In this document: positions 34,336-46,957 of the stretch, one piece after another | How the letters are laid out: every line of letters begins with the position of its first letter | How positions within the stretch are numbered: position 1 is the first letter of the stretch | From: Microcebus murinus | Taxonomy: Eukaryota > Chordata > Mammalia > Primates > Cheirogaleidae | DNA: 64,000 nucleotides | Direction of reading: 5' to 3' | Assembly (NCBI RefSeq): GCF_040939455.1 | Contig: NC_134107.1 | Location: 11,843,537-11,907,536 of the forward strand | Notes under the pieces: model-generated | The model's input: the letters and a program-made list of their open reading frames with translations, nothing else | What the model was told of the DNA's origin: nothing | Databases searched by the model: none | Program-made: the position numbers and the translations under genes

Positions 34336-34455
34336 GGTCATTGCAGACAGGGCCTCCATAGGAAGTCATGGTGCAGTCACAGGTGAAGCCATCCCACTGC
34401 TGCAAGCAGACGCCCTGGTTGGCACAGGACTCTTCGGTGCAGGTGGTGCTGGGGC
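34336..34455 (-). CDS. NRXN2: NRXN2 alpha exon, EGF3
   Basis: A 120-nt exon (phase 1 to phase 1) encodes the third EGF-like module: [18 protein letters not shown], then [19 protein letters not shown] and ND. All six EGF cysteines are present. The acceptor is cag at 34456-34458 and the donor is gtaagt at 34330-34335. This is the last alpha-only exon. Its final C joins CTGGGACC of the LNS6 exon to give Pro-Gly, bridging a 12.5-kb intron that contains the beta promoter. Confidence 0.97.
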
Positions 34456-34826
34456 CTGAAAGGGGCAGGAGAAGGAACACCCCTGGCTCAGCCAAGCCCC
34501 CTCCCTCCCCAGAAGGTGCGGAAGCTTCAGGGACAGGTGGAAAAGTCCTACTCTGAGCTCTGCCAGGCTGAAAGGGCCGATTACTGATAAGGAGGACGGG
34601 GTTGGGAATGGGAGGAACTCCAGGACTACAGGGTGGGAGATAAGAGGGAGGGCAAGAGACCATTCACCCGCCTGTACCCCTGCTCCAGAACTGTGGGGCA
34701 GGCTCCCACGAGGCATGAGAAGGAAGCCCACTTTGCTGAGCAGAGGTTATCTGCCCCAGTTTGCCTCTGCAGCCAGCCCTCCTGCAGCCCGCAGGGTCAC
34801 ACCTAACTCCTCCACCCTTCACTCAC
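34456..34826 (-). other. NRXN2 intron, LNS5 to EGF3
   Basis: A short 371-bp intron; no repeat or other feature seen. Confidence 0.85.
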
Positions 34827-35000
34827 CATCACAGCCCCTCTCCACCTGCCCGATGCGGTGCAGGGCGTCAGCAATGAGGTCTGGGAGGCGCCCGTTGAGG
34901 TCCACAGAGGCCAGGCAGCCCTGAAAGCCATCCCGGGAGGCCACCAGCTTGGGCAGGTTGCTGAACATATTCTTGCTCAGACCGCCAATGTACAACTCCC
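34827..35000 (-). CDS. NRXN2: NRXN2 alpha exon, end of LNS5
   Basis: A 174-nt exon (phase 1 to phase 1) encodes [40 protein letters not shown], and ends [10 protein letters not shown]. It closes LNS5 and holds the usual LNS cysteine pair (FQGCLAS and RGCDG). The acceptor is cag at 35001-35003 and the donor is gtgagt at 34821-34826. The intron before it (35001-36449) is 1.45 kb and the one after it is only 371 bp. Confidence 0.97.
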
Positions 35001-36449
35001 CTGCAAAGGGAGTGGGGTCAACTGAAGCATCCAGGCCCTCGTTCCCCTCCCAGGGCACCGGCATCTGGCTGTCAGGTCTTCCCAGCCCTCTCAAGCTCCC
35101 ATTCCAGACTCCAGGTCCCTTGCAGAGATCCACCGACCTGCAGATCCCCGCCCCCCACCTCTTCCTTCTTTCTTCTTCACTTTGCCATCTGTCTGCTCCC
35201 CTCCCAGAGAAGCCCAGATGCTTGGGGGAGTGGGGGGCGGGGGGGCAGCTGGAGGAACCTGCTCCGTGCTCTCTCCCACACATTTGATTCCAGTTCCGGC
35301 CTGTAATCAGGGCCTTTCATAGATGCACAGCCCCATCCCCTCCACCTCCACTCCCTCCCTCCTGAAGTCTCTCATTCTGAGAACTCCTTCAAGCCTCTCC
35401 CAACTTTGAGTTCTCTCCTAGAGAGTTCTAAGCCCAGCTCCCTTCCCCCAACAACTAGAGCTTTGCCTGGAAGCTCTGCGAAGAAGTTCTCCTGGAGACA
35501 CCTGACACCCGCCACCTCCATGGAGCTGAACTCCCTGGAAGCCTTGGCCATCCCAGAGAAGAGCTTTAGTTAATACACTGGTCAATCTGCTGCCCACTGG
35601 CTCAGTGCAACACAAGACCAGCCAAGATAACCCCTGGGCTTGCTGCCACTGTGGATTCTCTGTGATACATCGCCCCCTTCTGGGAGCAAAGAGAATTCAC
35701 AGCATTCTGCCACCAGATCCTGCAGATTCAGATATGACGGGGGCAAGGCAGGGAATTCAGGGGTCTCTAAGGACCCTCCCCAAATTCTAACAGTTTGAGT
35801 CACACTGACATCCAGGGGTCCTGTAGGGCTGAGGGCTGCCTTGGGCATGTGCAAGGAAGAGCTTACGTTGCCCCCAGTGGAGAACCCTGGAGAGGCGCAG
35901 GCCTCCTGGCTCACCCTTCTCTCAGTCACCTACTCTGGGGACAGGCAATGACTGCTTCAATGACTACCAAAGAGACCCTGGGAAACATGGGATTCTGTGT
36001 CACCCTGAACACACCATGGAAGCCTGGGTCCAAAACGTCTCAGAGCTGGCCCAGCCCGGTGCCCAGAACAGTTGTTTCAGGGATTCCCTCTGCCGCTCAT
36101 CGTCTGCCCAGGGCGGTGCTGAGCTCCCTCCTCACTCCAGCCCTCCACCAAGGCAGGATTCTCAACCTCGGAAGTCCAAGAGGTCCTTGGAAGGCCTGGG
36201 CTACCTACTCTTAGCTCTAGGAGGCCACTAAGCACCCCTGCAACCAGGCTTTCTGTGTTGAGAAGCAGACTCACACGCGTGCTGAGCAGAACTTTGACAG
36301 GACAATGTCAGGTGGGCAAAGCGGAGAAGGGAATAAGTGAAAGCTAGGGGTGGGGGGAGAAGGATACAGCAGCCAGGAGGGGTCAATCTTGCTGGGGCAA
36401 GGGGGTGTCTGGGCTAGGGCCAGGCCTTCTCCAGAGGCCCCAGCCCCAC
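35001..36449 (-). other. NRXN2 intron within LNS5
   Basis: 1.45 kb of unique sequence; no repeat, exon or clear motif recognised. Confidence 0.8.
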
Positions 36450-36640
36450 CTTTGAGATCGAGGTTTCGGGCGCCATTGGAGTGCTGCGTGACAGTGCGGG
36501 AGTCAATCTTGAGCGTGTGCACGTTGCCTGGGTCCCTGGACACCACCACGTTGTGCCACTGGTTGTCATTGACTGGTTTGTCTGAGTTCCCCTTCATCAA
36601 GGACGGGCCATTCCCCAGGTCAAACACGTAGTGGATGTAC
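36450..36640 (-). CDS. NRXN2: NRXN2 alpha exon, middle of LNS5
   Basis: A 191-nt exon starts with the last base of a Gly codon, then [36 protein letters not shown], and ends ARNLDLKG. The [10 protein letters not shown] strand is the LNS hallmark. The acceptor is cag at 36641-36643 and the donor is gtgggg at 36444-36449, which is moderate. LNS5 is the second-last laminin-type domain of alpha-neurexin and lies before EGF3. Confidence 0.97.
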
Positions 36641-37240
36641 CTGCCCCACAGTAGGGAGGAGACACTGGGTCAGGGTGGGGGTGATGCTGGGAAGGTGGGG
36701 TGAGGAGCAGCTATAGCTGGCAGGGGTCCTAGAGGCCAAGGGAAGAGGGAGATCCCATCGGAGAGGGACCAAAACCAATGGCAAGAGGGCTACGGTGTGA
36801 GATCCTGTCATGGGGAGAATGTGGGGAGGGAGGGCCACTGAGGAGCTGGCTTCTGTGACACAGGCTCAAAAGAGGGGATGGGGGAGGCTCATGGGACAGC
36901 AGGGTCCTCTGGAGGCAGGGACTGGGCTGCTCTGGGGTGGGGTCCTCTAAGGCAAGAGAGGGGCAAGGCTGACTTCTGCCTGCAGAGGGCGGAGAGCCTG
37001 AGCCAGGACAGTGGACAGAGAACAGCCATAACTGGAACCCCCCGGCAAGGAAGCAGCCGAGGAGGCAGCGGAGTGGGATAGGGGCTGCTTCTCCATCTTG
37101 GCTGGTGGTTGGAGACCTGAATCACGACCTGTGGCTCAAGGGGACTGGACACCACCCCACACTGACTGGGGGAGCTACGTCTGGTTCAGCCGGGGCAGGG
37201 GGCCACTTCCTTGACAGCAGTGCAATGCCCAGCCCCTCAC
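36641..37240 (-). other. NRXN2 intron within LNS5
   Basis: 600 bp, purine-rich on the plus strand (36690-37080), so the transcript has long pyrimidine runs before the acceptor. Nothing else seen. Confidence 0.8.
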
Positions 37241-37622
37241 CCCTTGACCAGCTCGATGACAATGAAGTCATTGCCGTTGCCTGAGTTGAACAGGAGAAGC
37301 CCATCAGGGGCTGTGGTCTTGAACTGGAAGAAGAGATGCATGGACGCATAGGCTTGGAGCGTTGCGAGTGCCAGGTAGCTGCTTCGACTCTTGAAGGTGA
37401 CAGGATCAGCCACAATGGCACGCAGGCCAAAGCGAGCATTGAGCTCACAATAGGTGATGTCGCCATCCTTGCACTGATCCATGTAGGGCTGGCCGTTGAA
37501 CACAAGCCCGCTCAGGTGCCCAATGAAGTTGGAGGGCACCACAGAGATGAATCGCCGCTCCGTCATGATGCCCGTCTCAATGTTGTGGAATTCCAGCCTC
37601 GTATGGGCTCCTGCCATCTGTC
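37241..37622 (-). CDS. NRXN2: NRXN2 alpha exon, end of LNS4 and first part of LNS5
   Basis: A 382-nt exon starting at phase 1 and ending with two bases of the next codon. It encodes [19 protein letters not shown], closes LNS4 with [21 protein letters not shown], then opens LNS5 with [20 protein letters not shown] and the [17 protein letters not shown] strand, ending at VIELVKG. The acceptor is cag at 37623-37625 and the donor is gtgagg at 37235-37240. The LNS4/LNS5 junction is inside this exon, so it cannot be skipped without destroying both domains. Confidence 0.97.
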
Positions 37623-38008
37623 CTGCTCGGGACAGGAGACCAAGATGAAGGGGATGGCTCTGGGGTACAGGCTGCAGGATCATTTCTAGGGCTGAGCCTC
37701 AGGTTCCCTGTAACCTCCCCTCTACACAAGGGCCATGCATGAGCGACATCCCGGAGATGCCCTCGGCTAAGTGCTAGCAGCAAGCACTGTTCCCGGAGGA
37801 GTCCAGGGCCAGCCAGCTACCAGGGAAATGCTGCCTGCAGGGAGCTGAAAGGGACCCTAGGACCCAGACCCCCATATTATACCACCGCTGAGGGAGAAAT
37901 GGCAGAGCCAGCTCGCCAGAACATTGTCCAGGCTGCAATCACCAAGTAGAATGGGGCCAAGCACAGGTCACAGAAATGTGTCCACCTCCCTGGGCCCAGA
38001 CCACCTAC
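37623..38008 (-). other. NRXN2 intron within LNS4
   Basis: 386 bp of unique sequence; nothing recognised. Confidence 0.85.
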
Positions 38009-38128
38009 CTTCCACGGTCACGTTGTCCACAGACAGCTGCAGGCTCTTGCCACGCCGCACCACCCTTACCGTGTGCCACTCATTGTCATTGAGCTTGTGC
38101 CCCGCAAAGAGTGTCTCCGGGCCTTTAC
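38009..38128 (-). CDS. NRXN2: NRXN2 alpha exon, middle of LNS4
   Basis: A 120-nt exon (phase 1 to phase 1) encodes [20 protein letters not shown], then [20 protein letters not shown]. The motif [10 protein letters not shown] is a standard LNS strand, and the Asn in DNVT is an N-glycosylation sequon. The acceptor is cag at 38129-38131 and the donor is gtaggt at 38003-38008. It follows the optional SS3 exon and supplies the common 3' partner for both SS3 isoforms. Confidence 0.96.
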
Positions 38129-39717
38129 CTGCGGCACCAAGGGGGGAGTGAGTATGGCACCTATACACATTCACAGGCTTCCTGTACCACCCCAGGCACA
38201 CAGACAGCCTTCCTACCCACACACGTGTGCACACACACACACATACCCACACACACACCCATGGCCTGGCCTCACACCTACCCAGAGGGCGTGCATGCAC
38301 AGAGCTTTCACACTGCCAGTCATATACCCAGACACTCAGTCCCACCCTTTGTGCGACGTCAGAGGGTGCCATGCACACAGAATATGAAGTGAATGGGCCC
38401 CCTGGAGCTGTGCCCTGAGGTTTTGCACACAGACACTCCTAGCTACAACCAACACACTCGTCCCCCAGACTCCTAAGGACCTTCAGTGTACATAGCTAGC
38501 AGCTAAATTTCCAGCACAGACCTAAAAACACCGATAAGCACAGACCTAAAACTTTCCCCAAAATTCACACAGCTTCACCATGTACCCAAATGTAAACGTG
38601 CAGCCACAGCTTCATCCTCCACAGACACCCAGCTCTTCTGTCCATGGTGGGACCCAGTGTGACCTTTCTGCCTGGTTAACTCCACACACTGGTCATGCAA
38701 CCACATGCATAGCACGTAAATGTGCAGCATGGCTAGAAAGGGGAATGTTCTGTTTCTTATGAATTGTGACCATTTATTCAAACCAGGATTATCAGCTTCC
38801 AGAGTCTAAAACAAAATATACTTATCTTCAAAATGTTGCTGAACTTTGTGGCACTCCCAGGTCATTCCTGGGCCCCCTGGGCCTCCCTCCTACAGAGGCT
38901 GGAGGGGCTGAAGGAACTCCAGGGCACACACAGCACACCACGCCACACACACACAAAGGAAGGGGTGCCAAGCACACACAGCCTCTCTACCTGTGCCCAC
39001 CACGTTCACATGCTCCCTCCCGTGACCTCAAGGCACACCATGCGGAAACACTCTCTCTGAGACAGCATTGATCCCTGGGCACGCTGGGATGCCACACCCA
39101 CCCTCCATCTGACCCCGTGCCGAGAGCCCTCACTGTCACCACTGAAGGAGCCCCCATTTGGCAGAAACCTGTCCCCCAGCTGACACAGGAGCTGAGCCAT
39201 GGAGGGCTGTACTCTCTGGGCCCTGGACATGTGGGGGACATGCTCCCCTCCTGCCCTCATCTTCTTTCCCATGTGCCGCGACTTCCCCCTTGTGGCCACC
39301 TCTGGAGATGCAGCGGCTCCCAGCCCCTCCCAGTTCTTCCTGCCAGCCAATAGGACAGGGAGCAACCACTGCAGGTGCCACCCAAGTCTTTGCCCCAGCC
39401 CTGGACTTCTACCTCCAGCTCCCCTCCTGCTGCCTTGGGCAACAAGGCTTCCTGGTCTCCCCTTCCCAGAACCCAGTGAGCGTCCTAGCCACGGACCCTC
39501 TGCCAGCTCTCCTAGGTGCTACTTCATCTGGTCCCCTCTGCCCTCCACAGGCACACGCCCGCCAGCTCCAAACGCCGCTCCCCTCCCCACACCCACCACC
39601 AACCCCCACTCCAGCCAGCATTTGAGGCTTCCCCTCCCCCACCCTGCCTCCCTCAGTTCCAGCGTCCAGCACCCCAGTCCCCTTGGGTCTCTGCAGAAGA
39701 AGAGGGAAGCCACTTAC
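38129..39717 (-). other. NRXN2 intron after SS3
   Basis: CA-rich low-complexity stretches at about 38150-38480 (with ACACACAC at 38228-38260) and 38920-38990. The rest is unique. No second cassette exon was seen. Confidence 0.75.
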
Positions 39718-39744
39718 TGGGTGCGCAGCCGACGCGCAGGCAGT
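39718..39744 (-). CDS. NRXN2: NRXN2 alpha SS3 micro-exon (LNS4 insert)
   Basis: A 27-nt cassette adds nine residues. Joined to the flanking bases it reads VNL-DCLRVGCAPS-KGPETL, the known splice-site-3 insert of LNS4; when skipped the junction reads VNL-G-KGPETL. The acceptor is cag at 39745-39747, behind a long C-rich tract with a TGC about 22 nt upstream. UGC near the acceptor is typical of neuronal micro-exons that use SRRM4, but here that is only suggestive. The donor gtaagt (39712-39717) is strong. The insert brings two extra cysteines into LNS4, which could pair with each other. Confidence 0.95.
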
Positions 39745-42700
39745 CTGGGGGGGCCATGGGGCGGGCAGAGGGGGGGAGGGGAGACAAAAAGGCAGAACAA
39801 GTTTTTTTTCTTTTACATCCTTCACAGGGAGGGGTGTCTGCGGGCGGGGGTTCCCCCCCAGGGCCACTTTCCGGGGACCACGCGTGCCCAGGTGCCCTCT
39901 CCCCTTCCTCAGTAGGACCCCTGTCCCTCCTGCCCCCAAGAGGGCTCCAACCCTCCCCAGAGCCAGGAGGCAAGGCAGTCAGGTGATGGGAGAAGGACTT
40001 TGGTCCCCCTTCTTAGAAGGGCCCAGGCCTCTGGTGTCTGAAGGAGACGGGCACCTTGGGAACCCCAGTCGTACAAGGGACCATAGGGGCTGGGGGCTTG
40101 ACCAACCCCACATCTCCCCAGTCTCTAGGAGAGAGATGGATGGGGAGGGCCAGAGTCCCTGCATCCCCTGCTCTGGGACGACCCCCTGCTCAGAGCAGGT
40201 GTGACAGGTCACTTCCTGTGCCTCTTCAGGCTCTGAGCTAAATGGAGGGGTCTGCCCCAGGGCCCCCTTCCCGAGGCCATATACCTCCCAAAGCCCCAGG
40301 GGCTGACACCATCCCTGCAGGAACCTTCCTCCTACCACTTCCCATCCTGGGGGATTCCAGCCTGCCCCTAGGGATGTGGGGGTCCTTCACCCTGAAGAGG
40401 ACCTAGTATTAATATGCTTTTTTAGGGAGGAACCAATGCTTCAGAGATGGGGACACTGAGGCTCCCAAAATATGGCTTCTCTGAGGACACAAAGCAAGTC
40501 GGGGACAAGCAGGCACCATAGGCAGTCTCCTGCCCCTGCCCAGTCCAAGCATTGCTGCACTCTGATTTCAAGAGATGGTCCGGAAGCACATGTCTATGCA
40601 GAGCCTACAGCCCAAGGCCCCAGGGCCTCTGGCCATCCCTCTGGTTGGACACATCACCCACAAGGTGGGCGTCAGCCAGCCCTTGCAGAGGGAACAGAGC
40701 ACTAGGGTCCTGCAGAGTTCAGGCTGAAGGCCCCAAGGCTGCCTGCACTGCTCCACCAGACCCAGAACCTGACTCAGCCCGAGGGAGAGGGGCTGGCTGT
40801 AGCTGCAGAAACCCCTACACAGATTGACAGGGCAGCTGCGTCCTTGTCTGTCCTAACACTAACTCGCTGTGTGGCCTCAAGCAGAGCACTTCTCTCCCAG
40901 CCTTGACTTCCCTCCCTGTGAGCCGGGGGGCTGGAACAGAAGGATCCTGAGCAGGGAGGGGTAGCGGATATGCACTAGGCCAGCCCTTGCCTTTCAGAAA
41001 GGGGCTGTCTCTGGCCATCGGTTAACAGCAATCTTCTGGCCTCCTGTCACTCCTTCCCGAACAGGCTCTGCCCACATGCCCCATGGCCCAGGAAGCAGAG
41101 GAGGGTGGCACCTGGCATCCCCTGGGCCCCTGAAGGTTCCTGCAGTGGAGATAAACCGATGGCCCCTGTGGCTCTGGGGGCCATGGGCCCCTCGGGCAGT
41201 ACAGCTGAGCTCCACACGCGTTGTCAACCGCAGCAGAAGAGTGGGGGGAGCAGCCAGGACCCTGAACCACAGCCTGGCACCATGGGGGTGCAGAAGAGGC
41301 AGAGAAAGGCCAAAGGGCAGACATGGAGGAAATGAGAAGTCACAGTGAGAGGAAAGAGGCAGAGAGGGTGCAGAGAGAAGAGAAAGAACAGGAAAGCACA
41401 GGGACAGAGAGGCTGGACAGTGAGGGAAGGGGAGGACATTGGAGTGAAGGTGAAAGAGTGCTAGGCCCTGGAGTCAGGTCCTGGGGGCTCTCTCGGGGCC
41501 AGCAGAGTCTTCACCAATGAAGGGTCCAAAAAAGAAAAAAGGGGGCTGGAAAGGCTGGCATGCCCCTGTTGGGGAAAAGGCCTGAGGGAGGAGCTCGATT
41601 ATTTCCCTTCCCCATCAGGGGAGCACCAGGAAGGCGGGGTCCATCTGTCCAGAGAAGAGGTGTCAGCTCTGGGCCCACCCCTGCAGTGACTCTACCCCTG
41701 GAAGCCCCCACTCCAGTGGGGTTTGAGGAGAATGAACACACTTTGAAGATGGGTGCCACAGTGGGTGGGTAGGGGAGACAGCCCCACCCCAGAAAAAGCC
41801 AGGGGCCAAGCAGGAGTGGAAGAAACCCAGCACCTTCAGCACATACACTCACCTAAGCACAGCTCAGGGAGCACTAACTAGTAACTTGTTAACTAGTGAC
41901 CTGTGCCTCAAGTGCAGGGAATGGGCAGAAGTGATTGGTCTGCAGAGAGACCCACCAAGGCCCTGGATGGACACAGAGACCAAGGTCGTTGTATGAACAT
42001 GTGATGGGACTGATGGCAGAGAGCAGTCTGCATGGAAAGGAACTGGGGGGAAGAACACGGGCTTCCCGGCCCCACCGCACAGACTGGAGAGGGTGGGCTC
42101 ACAGCTCCAGTACATCTAAGTGACATCAGAGTGGCAACATGAACTCCTGATGCAGCCTTCATTCAGAGCCAGCTCCCAGCAGGCCAGTCTCAATGACTGC
42201 TGACCGGCCCCAGGTGAGAAGGCAGAGCACCCTCCCATGGTCCCTGGGGTGAAGGATCTTTGGGATACAATGTGTATTTAACCTGATTTAAAACATGAAG
42301 AGTTGCACTTGCTCTGTTTGGTTCAAGAGGGCAGAACTAGTGGGAATTTCAGAAAGATAGGGTGACACTGAGAAACAACAACCCAATGATCAGAATGGCC
42401 ATGGAGGTGGGGGGCAGATCCCCCTTATTGGTGGGATATGCACAGGCAATTCACATTAAGGGGTTGAAAGAGGTGACCCTTGCAGCTCAGAGATTTCTTA
42501 ATTACACTGCACCCTTCATGTCAGCTGCACTATCAGCTGGGACCCCACAGGCACACCTAGTGACGGACAACTCCAGGGAGGGGAGGAGAGGACAGGCCAG
42601 ACTGGGCACTGACCCCAGAGACCAGACACAGGGCAAAATAGGCCACACTGGAACAAGGCAAAGAATCCAGGAGACTCTACCATCCCCTAGAGACAGAAAA

Positions 42701-45700
42701 TCAACTGCCCTGCTCAAGGGCTGGAGCCAGTAGAGTTCAGGGACCTCGCTCAGGGCTGCAGGAGTGGTGGGGGCTGGAGGGCTGGAGCAGGAGGCACAAT
42801 CCGATTCTTCTGGATCCTCTGTCTGGACAGAGGCATCAGTGCCATTTTTGCCCTCTCTTGTCTAGCAAATATCCCATTTCTTGAGGGTGTCACTGAGGCC
42901 TCCTCCCAGCTGTCCTGCCAAGTGGTCACTGGCAGCCTCCCTCCCTCTTCAGGCCCAGCACTGAGTCTGTTTCATCCCAAGAAGTGCCTCCCTACAGCAC
43001 CAGACCACACAGCCAGAGACTAAGCCTCCCAGGCTTCTCCCAGTTCCCTAGCAGGTGCAGCCTGGACGGGGGCCTTGGTGCTGCTCCTGTCTGTGAGGCC
43101 CTGAGGCCAGGGGGAGTAGGCAGGTGGGGATCAGAATGGGGCTCCGAAGGTGGGGGCCAGACTGGGCCATGCTATGTAGAAGCAAGCCCCAGGCTTAGCT
43201 CCAAGCTTAGGTCCCTGTCCCAGTGTGGTCTTCCTTTGAGAAGGCCAGGTGGGTCTCTACATGCATGCCTTGCATATAATGTCTTGTATAATGTCTTCAT
43301 TCCCATTATTATATTGGAGCCTCAAAACCACCACAGAAAGCAGGCAGGGGATTCTTATCCTTATTTGACAGATTAAAAAAACAGACTGTGGGTGCAGTGA
43401 CTCACACCAGTAATCCTAGCACTCCGGGAGGTTGAGGCAAGAGAATTGCTTGGGCTCAGAAGTTCAAGACCAGCCTGAGCAAAATTGAGACCCCACCTCT
43501 ACTGAAAATAGAAAAAATTAGCCGGGCACGGTGGCACACGCCTATAGTTCCAGCTACTCAGGAGGCTGAGGCAGGAGGATCGCTTGAGCTCAGGAGTCTG
43601 AGTTGCAGTGAGCTATAGTGATGCCACTACACTTTAGCCCAGGTGACAGAGTGATACTCTGTCTCAAATAAATAAATAACAGAGTCTCAGAGATGGGAAA
43701 TGACTTATCCAGCAGTGAAAGATACCAGGGCTAGACCCTAGGTCTTCTGGCCCTAAGCCCAGCACTCTTCCCATCACAGCCCAAGGTTGGGTTGCTGGGT
43801 TGCTGGGTAGGGGCCACCTGTGTGTCTGCAGCACCTACACAGTGGCCACACACCTCCGTGTACATGCATCAGGAGGTGTCTGTAGACAGATGCATCTGCA
43901 CCAAATGTTTGGTCACAGTTTGTCATGAACCATGCTAAAGATGGCATCATAGCACATACATCTCTGTGGGTGGGGGCAGGGCCACAGCCAGGGGTGAGAG
44001 GTAGGTGGGAGGACAGTTCTGTTGGCTGTCAATTTGGGAAGCTTATTCTTAACATGATGGGTCTTCCAGGAGGGCCGTCTTGTTCTCTGACTTCTGAGTA
44101 CTCATGCAGCACAGAAGAAAAGCATGCCCATGTAGAGGGGAGGGTACGTCCTAAAGTGAAAATTTCCAAGGGCCCACCAGGATAAGTTTTCCTGGCCAAG
44201 GATGCTGCCTCTTGTCTAATCTAAAGAAACATAGCTTCTTCCCAGGGGCCCAGGACAATCTAAGCAGCAAGAAGCATCTGCCTTCCCTGAAAATCAAAGG
44301 GCCCAGATTTTCCTTGCTGTGTCCCCATCAAGCACAGAGCCATGTGGCTTAGCCACATGGAGAACACACATATGCCGGGGCAAAGACAGGGGCATCAAAC
44401 ACTGGGTACACAGACCTGGGCAGTCTGAGAAGCACGAGCCACTCATGGGATCTTGGGCTGGGCCTTCCTCCCTTGACAGTCTCAGGGATGCAGGGGACCC
44501 TGTGCAGACTTGTGGAGCTTCGCCCAAAGGGCGTGCCCTGGCCTGCTTTCCCCTGCAGAGCTGCCTCACACCACCCACTTTACAGGCTGTGATTGTGGTT
44601 AAAAGCAGAGCTGCAAGGAACCCCTCAAACCAACTCTGAGGCCCTGGCTACCTGCAAACCTCCCCACCTCCAGCCCCCACCTCTCTCTACAAGTCCTTGT
44701 CCTAGGAATACAAAGGCCAGGTGGCCAAAAGGGAAAAAGGAAAGGATACAGTATAAATATAATAATGAGGTAATGGGGCCCCAAAAGGCCACAGTGACTC
44801 CCCCAAATGTTCTAGAAACCAGTGTTAGGCTGGGACTCTGGATAAATATTTAAAAGCATAAATCTCTGTATTCTCTCCAGCTGAGGATTCTAATCTACTC
44901 AGAAAAGCCCTCCTTTTCCTCTAGACCCAGGACATACAGGTGACTATAGAGGCCTGAAGACTTCCTACATGGCAGGTCCTTAAGTGTTAAACTTTCGTAT
45001 TCTTTGAGAGGCCAGTATGAAATGGACAGACGTGACCCTACCTTGAACAGCTTAGGACCTCTGACTCCCAGGGTTCCCCTGCTCTGAAAGCTGCATACAG
45101 GTGGGGACTTTGCTTATTCACTACTATAGCCCTGGCTTGGACTATATGTGGCACTTATCAGGTGTCCCATAAATATTAGCTGCATGAGTGAACCTGCTGC
45201 TTCCTTTTTGCACTGACCATGTGAGCTGAAGCCCATGGAGAGAGCCTACCAGGCCTCATGGTCCAGCCCACATAGACACCCTGGGGACTGCAGGCGGAAG
45301 TGGAGCCAAGGCCTGCTCTCACCCATGGGCAGGGAGGGCCAGCAGCCTAATGCCCCTCCACCCCCAGCCTTGTCAGAGGTGACGAGAAAAGCACTGTACT
45401 TTAAGGCAAATGACCTGGTTTGATTCTTAGCTCTTCCCCCTGCCATCACTAGCTTTATAATGTTGGACAAGTAAATATATGAATTTCAGAATCTACAAAC
45501 AGGGATAGTAAGGTCTGCCAGGTGATCTGGTGTCTTCATAGAGTAGCTATGAGGCTCAAACATGAAAGTACACAGCATGACAAGGGGAAGATGGCATGTC
45601 CTGTGTGTCCAGTGTACACATGTGCACCTACAAACACCAACACAGAGACGGCTCTTAAACGGAGCAGAGCAGATGAGGGCGGCTGTGTGCAGAGGCCAGG

Positions 45701-46146
45701 TCTTGCTCATTTCTGCATCTGCCATGCACTGAACTCGGGCTCAGCAGGCATCAGTGAGTGCTTCCCAAATGCATGAACCAATGAATGAGCAGGTAGATGA
45801 GTCCACAACCAAGAATGAGCTGTGTTATTACATGTGGGTGCAGGGCAGATGCCACCAAAACTCCACGTGAGCACCCTGGGAGGACAGTCATCACACCCCA
45901 GACATACTTGGGCACTCTGGTCTCCACTCCTCACAGTGTTGTCAAGCACAGAGCATTGCACTGCACTGTGCATCTCGCTGGGAACAAAGCTCTCAGGGGC
46001 TCTGACCCAGGCTGGCACCTCCCCACCTCCAAACTCCCCTGAGAGAACCCCTTGCTGGCACCACCACCAGCTTCTCCAGACAGAGGGGGGTATGGGTCAG
46101 AGACAGGGCCAGGGAGGGGGCAGGAGGCACAGGGCGGGGTGGTTAC
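39745..46146 (-). other. NRXN2 intron before SS3
   Basis: Contains a MIR at about 43255-43387 and 43680-43785 split by an Alu, L2-like 3' ends at about 45090-45200 and 45690-45790, and a reverse MIR-like fragment at about 45385-45560. The remainder is unique. Confidence 0.75.
43388..43678 (+). mobile_element. Older Alu-type SINE inserted in a MIR
   Basis: A diverged dimeric Alu (GGGTGCAGTGACTCACACC to ACTCTGTCTCAAATAAATAA) lacking the long AT linker, so of an older type. It interrupts a MIR whose halves are at about 43255-43387 and 43680-43785. A short AACAGA-type duplication may flank it. Confidence 0.9.
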
Positions 46147-46350
46147 CAAGGTTGACAGTGAGCTTCATCTGCCCCCCATCCAGCTCAAGGCGCAGAGTGT
46201 CAGCAGACTCCCTGGAGGTGGTGGCCATCATGAGTCCATAGGCCCGCTGGGACATGAAACGTAGGGACACATCCTCTGCCTCCGTGTGCATGGCATTAGG
46301 CAGCATGATCTTCATGTACATGGAGCCATCGTAGCTCAGGACCGTGGCCT
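46147..46350 (-). CDS. NRXN2: NRXN2 alpha exon, start of LNS4
   Basis: A 204-nt exon (phase 1 to phase 1) encodes [20 protein letters not shown] through [11 protein letters not shown], the first half of LNS4. The acceptor is cag at 46351-46353. The donor is gtaacc at 46141-46146, which lacks G at +5 and is weak. It directly precedes the alternative SS3 exon, 6.4 kb away, and a weak upstream donor fits optional joining there. If SS3 is skipped the last base G joins GT of the next coding exon to give Gly; if SS3 is used it joins AC to give Asp. Confidence 0.97.
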
Positions 46351-46570
46351 CTGACCCAGGAGTCAGGGAAGAGGGAAGAGGAGAACAGGCAAAGGGCAGT
46401 GGAAGGAGAGAGAAAAGCAGAGGATCATTACAAAATGACAAGGCTAGGCCTGCCCTATGAGGGGGCACCCTGGGGAGGAAGGGGCACAGCAATGGAGAGT
46501 GGGGACCACCCTGAGATAAAGGGGCACAGGGATGGGGAGCAAGAACACCCAGGATGAAGACTAGCCTCAC

Positions 46571-46957
46571 CTCTCTCACAGACCCGCCCCAGAAAGCCGG
46601 TCCCGATGCAGTCACAGACGAAGCGGTTCCAGCCCTCTCGACAGATGCCCCCGTTGCGACAGGGCGCCGAAGCACACTGCTTCAGCGTCTCCCGGGAACA
46701 GAAAGGGGCGACGCCCGCAGCTCCCTGTGCCTCAGCCAGGCCCCGCAGGTCTCGGCTACGCCCATCTATGAAGAGGTCCCGCACGCAGCCCACATAGCCA
46801 GCCCGGAGCGCCGCTGTCCACACCTCTGGGGGCAGGGGCAGGTCCACCCGCCCCCCCTCAGGGAGACCGCCCAGGTACAGCTCGCTCTCCAGGTCCAGGA
46901 TCTCGCTCTCCCCAGTGGCCAGGAACGGCGTGCTGCGGCTGTTCACCGAGATGGAGC
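46571..46957 (-). CDS. NRXN2: NRXN2 alpha exon, end of LNS3 and EGF2
   Basis: A 387-nt exon, phase 1 at both ends. It begins with the [11 protein letters not shown] strand of LNS3, passes [14 protein letters not shown] and the [14 protein letters not shown] turn, and ends in EGF2. The six EGF cysteines are all present in [26 protein letters not shown] and GRVCE. The acceptor is cag at 46958-46960 and the donor is gtgagg at 46565-46570. EGF2 is the second of three EGF-like modules and separates LNS3 from LNS4. A short 220-bp intron (46351-46570) follows, which is GC-rich with no notable content. Confidence 0.97.
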